Below are positions 25,263 to 34,364 of a stretch of DNA of 64,000 bases, in pieces. The notes below the pieces were generated by a model. That model made no database searches. It saw only the letters and a program-made list of their open reading frames with translations, and was not told the origin of the DNA. The translations under genes were made by a program, and so were the position numbers. This DNA comes from Crossiella sp. SN42 (GTDB taxonomy: Bacteria; Actinomycetota; Actinomycetes; Mycobacteriales; Pseudonocardiaceae): positions 1 through 64,000 of the forward strand of contig NZ_JAMHIV010000033.1 of assembly GCF_023897065.1 (NCBI RefSeq), in the 5' to 3' direction. Position 1 is the stretch's first letter, and each line of letters starts with the position of its first letter.

Positions 25263-27003
25263 GGTCTCGCCGCACCGCAGCCTGGTGGTCAAGCTGCTGG
25301 CCAGCTCGGTGCTGATCGCGGTGGCCGCGGTGGGGCTGACCATGTGGCTGACCGCGACCACCACCAGCGAGGCGATCCGGCAGGAGCAGGGTCAGGTGCT
25401 CGCCGACGACGCCAGCATCTACGACGGACTGGCCGGCTACGCCGCGACCCACCCGAGCTGGGCGGAGGTCGGGCCGCTGGTGCGGGAGCTGGCGGCCAGG
25501 ACCGGGCGGCGGATCGCGGTCACCGATCAGGACCGGCGGATCCTGGCCGACTCGGCCGCGCCGGGCACGCCGCTGCCCGCGCGCACCGCCGCGGTGGTGG
25601 ACCCGCTGCGGCTGGATCCGGCACTGGCGCCGGGCGCCGCGCTGAGCCTGATCGACGCGCGCGCCATCGGGCCGTTCCGGCTCAGCGAGCAGGAGCGGGA
25701 GCAGTCGCGGCTGAAGGCGGAGAGGATGGCCAACTGCCTGCGCGGCGCGGGCATGTCACCGCAGACGGTGGTGCTGCCCAACGGCAGGGCCGAGGTCAAG
25801 GCCCCCGGTCCGTTGGTGAAGGCGGGGCTGGAGGAGTTCTGCGACCAGGGCTGGATCAGCGACACCGAGAAGCAGGCCCTCGACGAGGTGAACAAGCTCG
25901 CCGCGGGCTGCCTGCGCGAGCACGGGCAGCCCAGGATCCGGGTGGCCGAGGACTTCACCTGGTACGGCGGCAGCGGGGACGCGGCGGTGATCCGGTCCTG
26001 TGTGGACGACGCCCGCCGGGAACAGCTGCGGCCACACGTCTCCCCGGCCGCGCTGCTGTTCCTGGCCAGCCAGGCCGATCCGCGCGCCCAGCCCGATCCG
26101 GTGCGGGTGGACACCAGCCGGTTGCTGGGACTGGGTTTGCTGGTGCTGGCGCTGACCGTCGGGGTGACCGTGCTGGTCGGCGGGCGGCTGGTGCGACCGC
26201 TGCGGCTGCTCACCGAGGCCGCCTCGGCGGACGGGCGGCGGCGGGTGCCGGTGACCACCAGGGACGAGATCGGCGTGCTGGCGCGGGCGTTCAACGACCT
26301 GGCCGACCGGCGGCAGCGCCTGGAGGAACAGCGCAAGGCGATGGTCAGCGACATCGCGCACGAGCTGCGCACCCCGCTGACCACCATCCGCGGCGGGCTG
26401 GAGGCCGCCCAGGACGGGGTGGCCGTGCCGGATGACGCCTGGCTGTCCTCCCAGCTGGAGGAAGTGCTGCTGCTGCAACACATCATCGACGACCTGCAGG
26501 ACCTGGCCGCGGCCGACGCCGGGGCGTTCCGGCTGCACCCGGAACCGGTGTCGGTGCCCGACCTGCTGGAGCAGGTGGCCGGTGCGCACCGGGCCAGGGC
26601 CGAGCAGTCCGGCATCACGCTGCGCACCGAGATCGACGGCGACCCGGAGCTGCACGCCGACCCGGTCCGGCTGCGCCAGCTGGTCGGCAACCTGGTGGCC
26701 AACGCGCTGCGGCACACCCCGGCGGGCGGCGAGGTCGTCCTGGCCGCGGGCACCGAGCGCGCGGAGGTGGTGATCTCGGTGGCGGACAACGGTTCCGGCA
26801 TCACCGAGGCGGACCTGCCGCTGGTCTTCGAGCGGTTCTGGCGGGCGGAGAAGTCCCGCAACCGGGGCACCGGCGGCAGCGGGCTGGGCCTGGCCATCGT
26901 CCGGCAGCTCGCCGAGGCGCACGGCGGCACCGTGACCGCGACCAGCACCCCGGGGGTGGCCACCGTGTTCACCCTCCGGCTGCCCGCGGACCAGCCGAGC
27001 TGA
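25252..27003 (+). CDS. Sensor histidine kinase with a cysteine-containing sensor loop
   Basis: 583-residue membrane kinase. A first membrane segment (about 14-36) is followed by a large extracytoplasmic domain (37-285), a second membrane segment (290-312), HAMP, HisKA with His370 in DIAHELRTP, and HATPase. The outer domain contains four cysteines (162, 197, 220, 250) in ANCLRGAG, EFCDQG, AGCLREHG and RSCVDD. This wording is seen in small secreted or lipoprotein domains of actinobacteria and suggests disulfide-stabilised sensing. ATG 25252 is preferred over GTG 25249. Confidence 0.9.
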   Translation: MRRRVSPHRSLVVKLLASSVLIAVAAVGLTMWLTATTTSEAIRQEQGQVLADDASIYDGLAGYAATHPSWAEVGPLVRELAARTGRRIAVTDQDRRILADSAAPGTPLPARTAAVVDPLRLDPALAPGAALSLIDARAIGPFRLSEQEREQSRLKAERMANCLRGAGMSPQTVVLPNGRAEVKAPGPLVKAGLEEFCDQGWISDTEKQALDEVNKLAAGCLREHGQPRIRVAEDFTWYGGSGDAAVIRSCVDDARREQLRPHVSPAALLFLASQADPRAQPDPVRVDTSRLLGLGLLVLALTVGVTVLVGGRLVRPLRLLTEAASADGRRRVPVTTRDEIGVLARAFNDLADRRQRLEEQRKAMVSDIAHELRTPLTTIRGGLEAAQDGVAVPDDAWLSSQLEEVLLLQHIIDDLQDLAAADAGAFRLHPEPVSVPDLLEQVAGAHRARAEQSGITLRTEIDGDPELHADPVRLRQLVGNLVANALRHTPAGGEVVLAAGTERAEVVISVADNGSGITEADLPLVFERFWRAEKSRNRGTGGSGLGLAIVRQLAEAHGGTVTATSTPGVATVFTLRLPADQPS

Positions 27004-27040
27004 TCGGCTGACGGCTGAGCTGATCGGCCGACGGCCGCGA

Positions 27041-27073
27041 TGACCGGCTAGCGGCCGGAGCCGCTCCCGGTCA
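27041..27073 (+). terminator. Terminator hairpin after the two-component operon
   Basis: TGACCGG at 27041-27047 pairs with CCGGTCA at 27067-27073, with further pairing of AGCGGC and GCCGCT inside. It lies 38 bp after the kinase stop and just before the next promoter. Confidence 0.55.
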
Positions 27074-27111
27074 CGATGTGTGCCCTCGATCGGCCCCGGC
27101 CACCGCGCGCG

Positions 27112-27140
27112 TTCACAGCTGCCGCCGATCGGTGTAGAAG
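27112..27140 (+). promoter_or_regulatory. Promoter of the Gfo/Idh/MocA gene
   Basis: TTCACA (27112-27117) and TAGAAG (27135-27140) are separated by 17 bases, which is optimal. The GTG start codon lies 6 bases after the -10 element, so transcription and translation probably start at the same point. Confidence 0.6.
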
Positions 27141-27146
27141 TGGGGC

Positions 27147-28160
27147 GTGCCCGACAAACCCCCACTGCGGATCGGCGTGCTCGGCGCGGCCCGCATCGCC
27201 CCGGCCGCCCTGCTCACGCCCGCGCGCGCGACACCGACGGCGGAGGTCGTGGCGATCGCCGCGCGGGATGTGGAACGGGCGCGGCGGTTCGCGCGCAAGC
27301 ACGACATCGCCAGGGTGCACCCGGACTACGCGAGCCTGCTCGCCGATCCGGACCTCGACGCCGTCTACCTCCCGCTGCCCAACAGCCTGCACGGCCGCTG
27401 GACCCTGGCCGCGCTCGCCGCGGGCAAGCATGTGCTGTGCGAGAAACCCTTCACCGCCAACGCCGCCGAGGCCCGCCAGGTGGCCGCCGCGGCGCTGGGC
27501 AGCGGCCTGGTCGTGATGGAGGCCTTCCACTACCGCTACCACCCGCTGTTCCGGCGCGCGGTGGAGATCATCGCCGCCGGTGAGCTGGGCACGGTCGAGC
27601 GGATCGAGACCGCGCTGTGCTTCCCGCTGCCCAAGTTCTCCGACATCCGCTACCGCTTTGAGCTGGCCGGCGGGGCGCAGATGGACGCGGGCTGCTACGC
27701 CGTGCACATGGCCCGCACCCTGGGCCTGGCCGCCGCCGAGGGCGAGCCCGAGGTGCTCTCCGCGCGGGCCAGGCTGCGCGGGGAGGACGTGGACCGGGCC
27801 ATGCGCGCCGAGCTGCGCTTCCCGGCCGGGCACACCGCGCGCACCCGCTGCTCGATGTGGTCGCGCGACCTGCTGCGAATCTCGGCCAGCGTCCGCGGCG
27901 ACCGCGGTGAGCTGCGCATCCTCAACCCGGTCGCGCCGCAGTTCGGCCACCGGCTGACCGTGCGCGCCGGCGGCCACCGCCGGGTCGAGCGCTTCGACAA
28001 GCGCAGCAGCTACGCCCACCAGCTGGACGCCTTCGTCGCGGCTGTCCGGGACGGCGGCCCGGTGCTCACTCCCCCGGCCGACTCGGTGGCCACCATGGCG
28101 GTCATCGACGCGATCTACACCGCGGCCGGTCTGCCGGCCAGGGTCGCCGACGCCACCTGA
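27147..28160 (+). CDS. Gfo/Idh/MocA-family oxidoreductase
   Basis: 337-residue NAD(P)-dependent sugar or cyclitol oxidoreductase. The N-terminal Rossmann motif GVLGAARIAP is followed by the family signature EKPFTANAAEA, and the C-terminal half has the beta-sheet substrate domain (FHYRYHPLFRRA, GCYAVHMAR). The position of Lys in EKP and the following His residues fit an active enzyme. Substrate unknown. It ends 7 bp from the convergent anti-sigma gene. Confidence 0.88.
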   Translation: MPDKPPLRIGVLGAARIAPAALLTPARATPTAEVVAIAARDVERARRFARKHDIARVHPDYASLLADPDLDAVYLPLPNSLHGRWTLAALAAGKHVLCEKPFTANAAEARQVAAAALGSGLVVMEAFHYRYHPLFRRAVEIIAAGELGTVERIETALCFPLPKFSDIRYRFELAGGAQMDAGCYAVHMARTLGLAAAEGEPEVLSARARLRGEDVDRAMRAELRFPAGHTARTRCSMWSRDLLRISASVRGDRGELRILNPVAPQFGHRLTVRAGGHRRVERFDKRSSYAHQLDAFVAAVRDGGPVLTPPADSVATMAVIDAIYTAAGLPARVADAT

Positions 28161-28167
28161 GCGCGGT

Positions 28168-28824
28168 TCAGAACGCGGCGGCCAGCACCGTGTGGCCCTC
28201 GGTGTCCAGCACCCGGAAGCCGGTGGCCTCGGTGCGCAGCACGGCGCTGCTGAGGTTGCACCGGATCTCCCCGGAGCCGTTGCCGACGAACTCCCCCGCC
28301 GGGTGGTCGCCGCCGCGGCGGTCGGTGACCACCACCCGGTACCCCGCGCCCTGCTCGAAGCCGCGGGCGGTCAGCTTGATCTCGGTGCCCCAGCTGTGCG
28401 GCACCAGGTTCGCGCTGGCCGCCACCCTGGCCGCCAGCTGCTGCACCGCGACCGTCTCCAGCGGGGCCGGCGGCAGCCGGAGCAGGTCCGCGGCGACGTA
28501 GCCGACGGCGGTGCCGGTCAGCACCGCGAGGGCCACCCCGACGCTGAGCCGGGCCGAGCGGCGGCGCACGGTGCGCCGTTCGGCCCGGATCCGGCCCAGC
28601 ACCGCCTCACCCAGTCCCGGCGGCACGGCCGGTTCGTCGCTGACCCGGTCCGGGTCGACCTCGGCCAGCGCCTCGGCCACCGGGACCAGCTCGGCCACCT
28701 CGGCCCGGCAGTCCCCGCAGAAGTCCAGATGTGCTTGCAGGGCAACGCATTCGGGTTCATCCAGCCGGCCGAGCACGTACGCGCCGAGCTGGGCGCGCAG
28801 TACCTGGTGCGACTCGCCGTTCAC
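28168..28824 (-). CDS. Anti-sigma factor with zinc-finger-like domain
   Basis: 218-residue membrane regulator partnered with the ECF sigma factor just upstream. The cytoplasmic N-terminus carries the zf-HC2 signature HLDFCGDCRAEVAEL (His and two Cys). A single membrane segment follows at about 105-125 (LSVGVALAVLTGTAVGYVAA), then an extracytoplasmic domain resembling anti-sigma-K C-terminal regions. It should hold the sigma factor inactive until an envelope signal arrives. GTG 28824 overlaps the sigma stop by four bases. Confidence 0.88.
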   Translation of the reverse strand: MNGESHQVLRAQLGAYVLGRLDEPECVALQAHLDFCGDCRAEVAELVPVAEALAEVDPDRVSDEPAVPPGLGEAVLGRIRAERRTVRRRSARLSVGVALAVLTGTAVGYVAADLLRLPPAPLETVAVQQLAARVAASANLVPHSWGTEIKLTARGFEQGAGYRVVVTDRRGGDHPAGEFVGNGSGEIRCNLSSAVLRTEATGFRVLDTEGHTVLAAAF

Positions 28825-29405
28825 GGTTCCACGCCCATCTCCTCCATCGTCAGGTGCAGTGCCTTCAGGGCATAGAACAGCCGGCTGCGCAATACCGCGA
28901 CCGGCACGCCGACCTCGGCGGCCAGCTCCGCGCTGGGCCGTCCGCGCAGGTACGCCTCGACCAGCACCACCCGGTGCGGGCCGGACAGGCGGCGCAGCGC
29001 CTCCTCCACCAGCCAGCGGTCCAGCATCGACTCGGCCAGTCCCGGCTCGGTCGCCAGCGCCGGCATCCTCGGCCCGGCGGGCTGGGCGGCGGGGCGGCCG
29101 GCCAGCCGCCGCGCCTGGTCCAGCACCACCGTGCGGGCGATCGCGAACAGCCACACCCGCAGCCCGGTCAGGTCCGGGTCGAACCGGTCCGCGGCCCGCC
29201 AGGCCCGCAGGAACACCTCCTGCACCGACTCCTGGGCGGTGCCCTCGTCCCGGAGCTGGCGCAGCGCGAAGCGGTACAGCTCGGGGCCGTGCGCGGCGTA
29301 GGCCGCGCGCAGCCCGGTCTCGGCGCTGAGGTCGGTGGCGAGACCGCCCGCGGCGGCGGTCCTGCCCCGTCGACGCCCAGTGCCGCGTCCAACGGTGTGC
29401 TCCAT
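28821..29405 (-). CDS. ECF RNA polymerase sigma factor
   Basis: 194-residue extracytoplasmic-function sigma factor with region 2 (LYRFALRQLRDEGTAQESVQEVFLRAWRAADR) and region 4 (LSGPHRVVLVEAYLRGRPSAELAAEVGVP). About 25 N-terminal residues precede region 2. AAGGGGAAA six bases before ATG 29405 is a good ribosome-binding site. It is co-translated with its anti-sigma factor. Targets unknown, though the divergent GDSL hydrolase is a natural candidate. Confidence 0.9.
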   Translation of the reverse strand: MEHTVGRGTGRRRGRTAAAGGLATDLSAETGLRAAYAAHGPELYRFALRQLRDEGTAQESVQEVFLRAWRAADRFDPDLTGLRVWLFAIARTVVLDQARRLAGRPAAQPAGPRMPALATEPGLAESMLDRWLVEEALRRLSGPHRVVLVEAYLRGRPSAELAAEVGVPVAVLRSRLFYALKALHLTMEEMGVEP

Positions 29406-29540
29406 TGTTTCCCCTTGTGCCGTCGCCGGTGTCTACGAGTCCCGGCCCGGGGTCGTTCAGCCAAGGCACACAAACAGACGTATTCGTGACATCCGGTGAA
29501 CCGGATCCGCCCGCTCCGGCGAATCCTTAGAATGGTCGTG

Positions 29541-30611
29541 ATGCGTCGCCTGCGTTCCCCTCTCGTCATCCTGCTGCTGGTGATCCCGCTGGTCGGCCTG
29601 CTGCTGCTGATCAGCGACGGCCCGGCCCCGAAACTGCCCGCGCCCCCCGAGGACGCGCCCAGGGCGGTGGTCGCCCTCGGCGACAGCACGCTGTCCGGGG
29701 AAGGCGCGGGCGACTACGAACCGGGCACCAACGGGGAGAACGGCAACTGGTGCCACCGCTCCACCAAGGCGATGATCAACAAGCTGTCGGTGCCGGACAT
29801 CGCGAAGACGTTCAACCTGGCCTGCTCCGGGGCGCGCGCGGCCAACTTGGTCGACCGGCCGCAGCACAACGAGGGCCCGCAGGTGCCCAAGCTGCTGGAG
29901 ATCGCCCGGCAGTACCGGATCGCCGCGGTGGTGGTGCAGGTCGGCGCGAACGACGAGCCGGGGTTCAGCTCGGTGGTCAAGGACTGCGCGGAGGCCTGGC
30001 TGCGGTCCAACGTCACCGGCTGCTCCGGCGCGCTGGCCACCGGCTGGGGCGAGCGGGTGGACAAGATGGTGCCCAAGGTGGCCGCCGCGCTCAAGGCGAT
30101 CCGCGCGGGCATGCGGGAGAACGGCTATCCGGACGCGAGCTACCAGCTGGTGGTGCAGTCCTACGCCGCGCCGGTGGGCCGCACCGTGGTGCACAGCCTG
30201 CGCAACCTGGGCGGCTGCCCGTTCCGCGGCGGCGACCTGGAATGGGTGCAGGACAAGGCGGTCGGCGAGCTGGCCGCCGGGCTGCGCACCGCGGCGGCCG
30301 CGGCCGACGCCCGGTTCCTGGACCTGTCCAGGGCCGGCATGGGCCGGGAGGCCTGCTCGACCAGCGGCACCGGCGACGGGGAGTGGTTCACCCGCTTGAA
30401 GATCAGCTGGAAGGACCTCAGCGACGAGGCCCGCTCGGCGCACGCGATGCAGGAGTCCTTCCACCCCAACGCGGCCGGGCACGAGCAGTTCGCCCGCTGC
30501 CTGAGCCAGTTCCTGCAGACCTCGGACAAGGCCGCGGCCTGCGTGGCCGACACCGAGCGCAACCTGCGGCCGGTGCCGGGCGCGGCCATCGGAGCGCGGG
30601 CGGCGAAGTAG
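29541..30611 (+). CDS. SGNH/GDSL hydrolase, membrane-anchored or secreted
   Basis: About 356 residues. An uncleaved or signal-anchor hydrophobic segment lies near the N-terminus (VILLLVIPLVGLLLLI), followed by an extracytoplasmic SGNH hydrolase domain with GDSTLSGEG (block I, nucleophile Ser), VGANDEP (block III) and SFHPNAAGHEQF (block V, catalytic Asp/His replaced by the family form with His). Several cysteines suggest disulfides. The gene is divergent from the ECF operon. A TAGAAT element at 29528-29533 places the start of transcription at ATG 29541, favouring this start over 29496 or 29532. Confidence 0.85.
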   Translation: MRRLRSPLVILLLVIPLVGLLLLISDGPAPKLPAPPEDAPRAVVALGDSTLSGEGAGDYEPGTNGENGNWCHRSTKAMINKLSVPDIAKTFNLACSGARAANLVDRPQHNEGPQVPKLLEIARQYRIAAVVVQVGANDEPGFSSVVKDCAEAWLRSNVTGCSGALATGWGERVDKMVPKVAAALKAIRAGMRENGYPDASYQLVVQSYAAPVGRTVVHSLRNLGGCPFRGGDLEWVQDKAVGELAAGLRTAAAAADARFLDLSRAGMGREACSTSGTGDGEWFTRLKISWKDLSDEARSAHAMQESFHPNAAGHEQFARCLSQFLQTSDKAAACVADTERNLRPVPGAAIGARAAK

Positions 30612-30669
30612 CGGGTGTCCCGCGTTCCGGGGATACGGCACTAGCTGGTTCTCGTTCTAGGCTGCTGCC

Positions 30670-31491
30670 ATGGACCTGGTCTACGAGCGTCGCGGTTCGG
30701 GTGCGCCCTTGGTGCTGCTGCACGGCGTCGGGCACCACTGGCAGGCCTGGGAGCCGGTGCTGGACCGGCTGGCCGCGCACCGGGACGTGATCGCGCTGGA
30801 CTTCCCCGGCTTCGGGGCCTCGCCGATGTTCCCCGAGAACGTGCGGGTGCACCCGGGGCTGCTGGCCGACGCGGTGCTGGAGTTCTGCGCCGGGCTGGGC
30901 GTTGACCGGCCGCACGTGGCCGGGAACTCGATGGGCGGGCTGGTCGGGCTGCTGCTGGCCCAGCGCGGACAGGTGCGCAGCGTGACCGCGCTGTCCCCGG
31001 CCGGGCTGTGGACGCCGCGCGAGCGGGCCTGGGCGTTCCAGGTGCTGCGCGCCTGCCGGAACGCGGCCAGGGTGATGCCGCCGGGCATGGTGGCCAGGCT
31101 GGCCGAGCGGCCGGTGGCGCGGACCCTGTTCACCGGGATGATCTACGCGCGACCGGCGGCCCGGTCCGCGGCGGCGGTGGTGGCCGAGGTGCGGGCGCTG
31201 CGCGAGGCGGCCGGGTTCGACGTGGCGCTGGCGGTGGGCCGGGAGTTCCGGCTCCAGGGCACGGTGCCGGCCGAGGTGCCGGTGACAGTGGCCTGGGGCA
31301 CCAAGGACCGGGTGCTGTCCCGGCGGCAGGGCCTGCGGGTGCGGGAGCTGGCGCCGCAGGCCCGGCTGGTGGAGCTGCCCGGCTGCGGGCACGTGCCGAT
31401 GAGCGATGACCCGGACCTGGTGGCCGAGGTGCTGCTGCGCGGCTCGTCAGGCGGGGTGGTCAGTCCGCCTTCGCCACGAGCACCAGCTTGA
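30670..31491 (+). CDS. Alpha/beta hydrolase
   Basis: 273-residue cytosolic alpha/beta-fold hydrolase. Oxyanion LLHGVGHHW, nucleophile elbow GNSMGG, acid WGTKDRV and catalytic His in GCGHVPMSDDP are all visible. TAGGCT lies 6 bases before ATG 30670, so the gene is probably leaderless. Its last 32 bp overlap the 3' end of the opposing PaaK-like gene. Substrate unknown. Confidence 0.87.
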   Translation: MDLVYERRGSGAPLVLLHGVGHHWQAWEPVLDRLAAHRDVIALDFPGFGASPMFPENVRVHPGLLADAVLEFCAGLGVDRPHVAGNSMGGLVGLLLAQRGQVRSVTALSPAGLWTPRERAWAFQVLRACRNAARVMPPGMVARLAERPVARTLFTGMIYARPAARSAAAVVAEVRALREAAGFDVALAVGREFRLQGTVPAEVPVTVAWGTKDRVLSRRQGLRVRELAPQARLVELPGCGHVPMSDDPDLVAEVLLRGSSGGVVSPPSPRAPA

Positions 31492-32809
31492 ACTTGCCAG
31501 TGACAAGATCCCGTTCCGGCGGGCGCGGATCGAGGGAGACGTCCACCGTGCCCAGACCCTGCCTGGCCAGGTAGCCGCACAGCTTGTCCCGCAGCAGCGG
31601 CCAGGCGTCCTCGGTGGTGGCCGCCACCCGGACCTGGAGCCGGTCGGGCGCGGTCTGCACGATCTGGAAGCGGCGCACCCCGGGCAGGCCGTCGACCACC
31701 GTGGTGACCGCCAGCGGCAGCAGTCGCACGGTGCTGCCGTCGGGGGCGCGCAGCGCGAGCAGGTCGTTGGTGCGGCCCTGCACGCGCACGGTGGGGAACT
31801 GGCGGCCGCAGCCGCAGAAGTCGGCGTCCACGGTGACCGCGTCGCCCAGGTCGTAGCGGATGATCGGCTGCACCCGGTTGGCCAGGTTGGTCAGCAGGAC
31901 CGAGGTGGAGGGCATGCCGGGGGTGACCGGGCGGCCGCGCTCGTCCACCGGCTCCAGCACCGCCCAGTCGTCGTTGACGTGCAGCCGGTCCAGCGCACAG
32001 GCGAAGGTGAGCAGCATGAACTCCGAGCAGCCGTACTGGTTGCGCACCTCGGCGCCGAAGGCCTGGGCCAGCAGCTCCCGGTCCGCGGCCGGGATGGCCT
32101 CACCGCCGGTGGTGACCAGCGCGGGCGCGATGCGCAGCCGCCCGGCCAGCTGCTCGTGCGCGAGCGCGACCTGCGCGGTGGCGTAGCCGCCCAGCATGGT
32201 GGGCTGGTACTCGTTGAGCTCGGCCACCGTCTCCGCGATCGGCGCGTGCACCGAGAACAGCCGCAGCCGCTCGGCCCGCGAGGCCCGCCGGGAGCGCTGG
32301 AACTCCGCGGTGGCCACCCCGCCGAAGTGGCCGTCGGTGGCGACCAGGCTGGCCATCCGCCCGCCCTCGGCCGCGACCCGGCGCAGCAGGCCCGGCCCCA
32401 GCGCGGGCATGGTGCGCAGCGCGCCCAGCGCGGTGGACACCGAACGCATCCGCTCGTCCTGCAGCACCACCGCGCGCTGCCCACTGCTGCCCGAGGTGGT
32501 CGAGACCAGGTAGCGGTCCCGGAACAGCGTGCCGATCCGCGCCGGGTCGGCCAGGTGGGCCTCCACTTCAGCGAGCCGGACGGCCGGGTCGGTGACCCAC
32601 TCGTCGAAGCGGTCCATCAGCTCCGGCTTGCTCGTCGGCGGCAGGTCGGTGAGCCGGAAGTCCCTGGTCAGGTCCGCGTAGTGGGCACGGTAGAAGGGGG
32701 AGTTGGCCCTGGCGAAACAGACCAGCTCGGTGATCCGGGCCCGCTGCCGGGAGAGCACCCGGCCGCGCTCGCCCCGCCGGTCCCGCCACGCCTGCCAGTG
32801 CGTCTTCAT
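31460..32809 (-). CDS. Phenylacetate-CoA ligase-like adenylate-forming protein
   Basis: 449-residue member of the PaaK/CapK branch of adenylate-forming enzymes. The P-loop reads TTSGSSGQRAVV, with later QYGCSEFM and IIRYDLGDAVTVD motifs and a C-terminal lid (VTGKFKLVLV). A CGCGR segment resembles the Cys-rich insert seen in some relatives. Such proteins activate aryl or other carboxylic acids to CoA thioesters; no pathway genes are adjacent. ATG 32809 is chosen over an upstream extension. It shares its upstream region with the divergent serine hydrolase gene. Confidence 0.82.
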   Translation of the reverse strand: MKTHWQAWRDRRGERGRVLSRQRARITELVCFARANSPFYRAHYADLTRDFRLTDLPPTSKPELMDRFDEWVTDPAVRLAEVEAHLADPARIGTLFRDRYLVSTTSGSSGQRAVVLQDERMRSVSTALGALRTMPALGPGLLRRVAAEGGRMASLVATDGHFGGVATAEFQRSRRASRAERLRLFSVHAPIAETVAELNEYQPTMLGGYATAQVALAHEQLAGRLRIAPALVTTGGEAIPAADRELLAQAFGAEVRNQYGCSEFMLLTFACALDRLHVNDDWAVLEPVDERGRPVTPGMPSTSVLLTNLANRVQPIIRYDLGDAVTVDADFCGCGRQFPTVRVQGRTNDLLALRAPDGSTVRLLPLAVTTVVDGLPGVRRFQIVQTAPDRLQVRVAATTEDAWPLLRDKLCGYLARQGLGTVDVSLDPRPPERDLVTGKFKLVLVAKAD

Positions 32810-32933
32810 GGTCAGCCCCCAGGCCGCTGGTTGGGCGACCACGGTATTTCCTCCCGCGTACGGCCACAACCGAGTGCGGTAGCGTCCGCCGGGAGAAATC
32901 GCCAGTACGAGCCTGTTCTAGGGAGTGCCTGCC

Positions 32934-34310
32934 ATGTCGTCCAGTGAGCTGCTGCCCGGCACGCGACGTGCGTTGTTGCGGCGGGTGGCCGTCGAGCAGG
33001 CGAGCAGCCGGCTCCCCTCGCTCACCACCGGGCTGGTCCGCGGCGGCGAGCTGGTCTTCAGCGCCTCCCGCGGCCAGGTCGAGGGCGCGCCGGTCACCCT
33101 GGACACCCAGTACCGGATCGGCTCGATCACCAAGACCTTCATCGCGCTGCTGGTCATGCGCCTGCGCGATGAGGGCAAGCTGGACCTCTCCGACGAGCTC
33201 GACCGGCACCTGCCCGGCACCCCGCTGGGCGGGCGGACCGTGGCGCAGCTGCTCTCGCACACCTCCGGCCTCACCGCCGAATCCCCCGGCCCCTGGTGGG
33301 AACGCTCCCCCGGCTACCCGGCCAGCACCCTGATCGACGGCCTGACCAGCGAGGACGTCCCGCACCGGGCGGGCCGCCGGTTCCACTACTCCAACGTCGG
33401 CTACGGCCTGCTCGGCGAGCTGGTGGCCCGGCTGCGCGGCCGGTCCTGGGAGGACGCGCTGCGCGCGGAGCTGCTGGAGCCGCTGGGCATGCAGCGCACC
33501 ACCGCGATGCCCAAGCCGCCGCACGCGCACGGCTGGGCGGTGCACCCGTGGGCCGACGTGCTGCTGCCCGAGCCCGCGCACGACGCCGGCTCGATGGCCC
33601 CGGCCGGGCAGCTGTGGTCCACCATCACCGACCTGTCCCGGCTGGCCCGGTTCCTGCTCGGCGACACCGCCGAGGTGCTGCACCCGGACACCGTGGCCGA
33701 GATGCGCGAACCGGCCACCGTGGACGACGGCGACGAGTGGCGCGCCGGGTACGGCCTGGGCCTGCAACTGGTGCGGCACAAGGGCAGGCGGCTGGCCGGG
33801 CACACCGGGTCGATGCCCGGCTTCGTCTCCACGGTGTGGGTGGACCCGAAGGAGGACACCGCGGTGCTGTACCTGACCAACAGCACCGTCGGCCCCGCAG
33901 GCCCGATCGCCACCGACCTGCTCGACCTGCTGCACGAGCTGGAGCCACACCTGCCGGAGGAGTGGGCGCCGCAGCCCTCGGCCGATCCGGCGCTGCTCGC
34001 GCTGACCGGCCAGTGGTACTGGGGCCCCAGCCCGTACGCGCTGCGACTGCTGCCCGACGGCCTGCTCGACCTGAGCCCGTGGAACGGCCGCGGCCGGGCC
34101 TCCCGGTTCCGCGCCAACGACGACGGCACCTGGACCGGGCTGGACGGCTACTACGCCGGGGAGAAGCTGCGCATCGGGCGCGCGGCCGACGGCACCGCCA
34201 TCCACCTGGACGTCAACACCTTCATCTTCACCCGCACCCCGTACGACCCGGCCGCGCCGATCCCCGGCGGGGTGAACCCGGAGGGCTGGGTGCCGGTCGA
34301 GCCGAACTGA
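32934..34310 (+). CDS. Serine hydrolase, beta-lactamase family, cytoplasmic
   Basis: 458-residue class C beta-lactamase-like hydrolase without a signal peptide. Motifs are S-I-T-K in RIGSITKTF, YSN in FHYSNVGYG and HTG in AGHTGSMPG. A C-terminal all-beta domain of about 110 residues (LLALTGQWYWGPSPYALRLL onward) follows the catalytic core, as in esterase-type members. AGGGAG (32920-32925) eight bases upstream supports ATG 32934. Confidence 0.86.
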   Translation: MSSSELLPGTRRALLRRVAVEQASSRLPSLTTGLVRGGELVFSASRGQVEGAPVTLDTQYRIGSITKTFIALLVMRLRDEGKLDLSDELDRHLPGTPLGGRTVAQLLSHTSGLTAESPGPWWERSPGYPASTLIDGLTSEDVPHRAGRRFHYSNVGYGLLGELVARLRGRSWEDALRAELLEPLGMQRTTAMPKPPHAHGWAVHPWADVLLPEPAHDAGSMAPAGQLWSTITDLSRLARFLLGDTAEVLHPDTVAEMREPATVDDGDEWRAGYGLGLQLVRHKGRRLAGHTGSMPGFVSTVWVDPKEDTAVLYLTNSTVGPAGPIATDLLDLLHELEPHLPEEWAPQPSADPALLALTGQWYWGPSPYALRLLPDGLLDLSPWNGRGRASRFRANDDGTWTGLDGYYAGEKLRIGRAADGTAIHLDVNTFIFTRTPYDPAAPIPGGVNPEGWVPVEPN

Positions 34311-34364
34311 CGATCTACCTGCCGGTGTTGGCGGGACTGGGCGGATCGGCCAAGATTCCGTGGC

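Noticed and set aside
31460-34310. Biosynthetic cluster around the PaaK-like ligase
   Set aside because: No carrier protein, condensing or tailoring genes nearby; neighbours are unrelated hydrolases.
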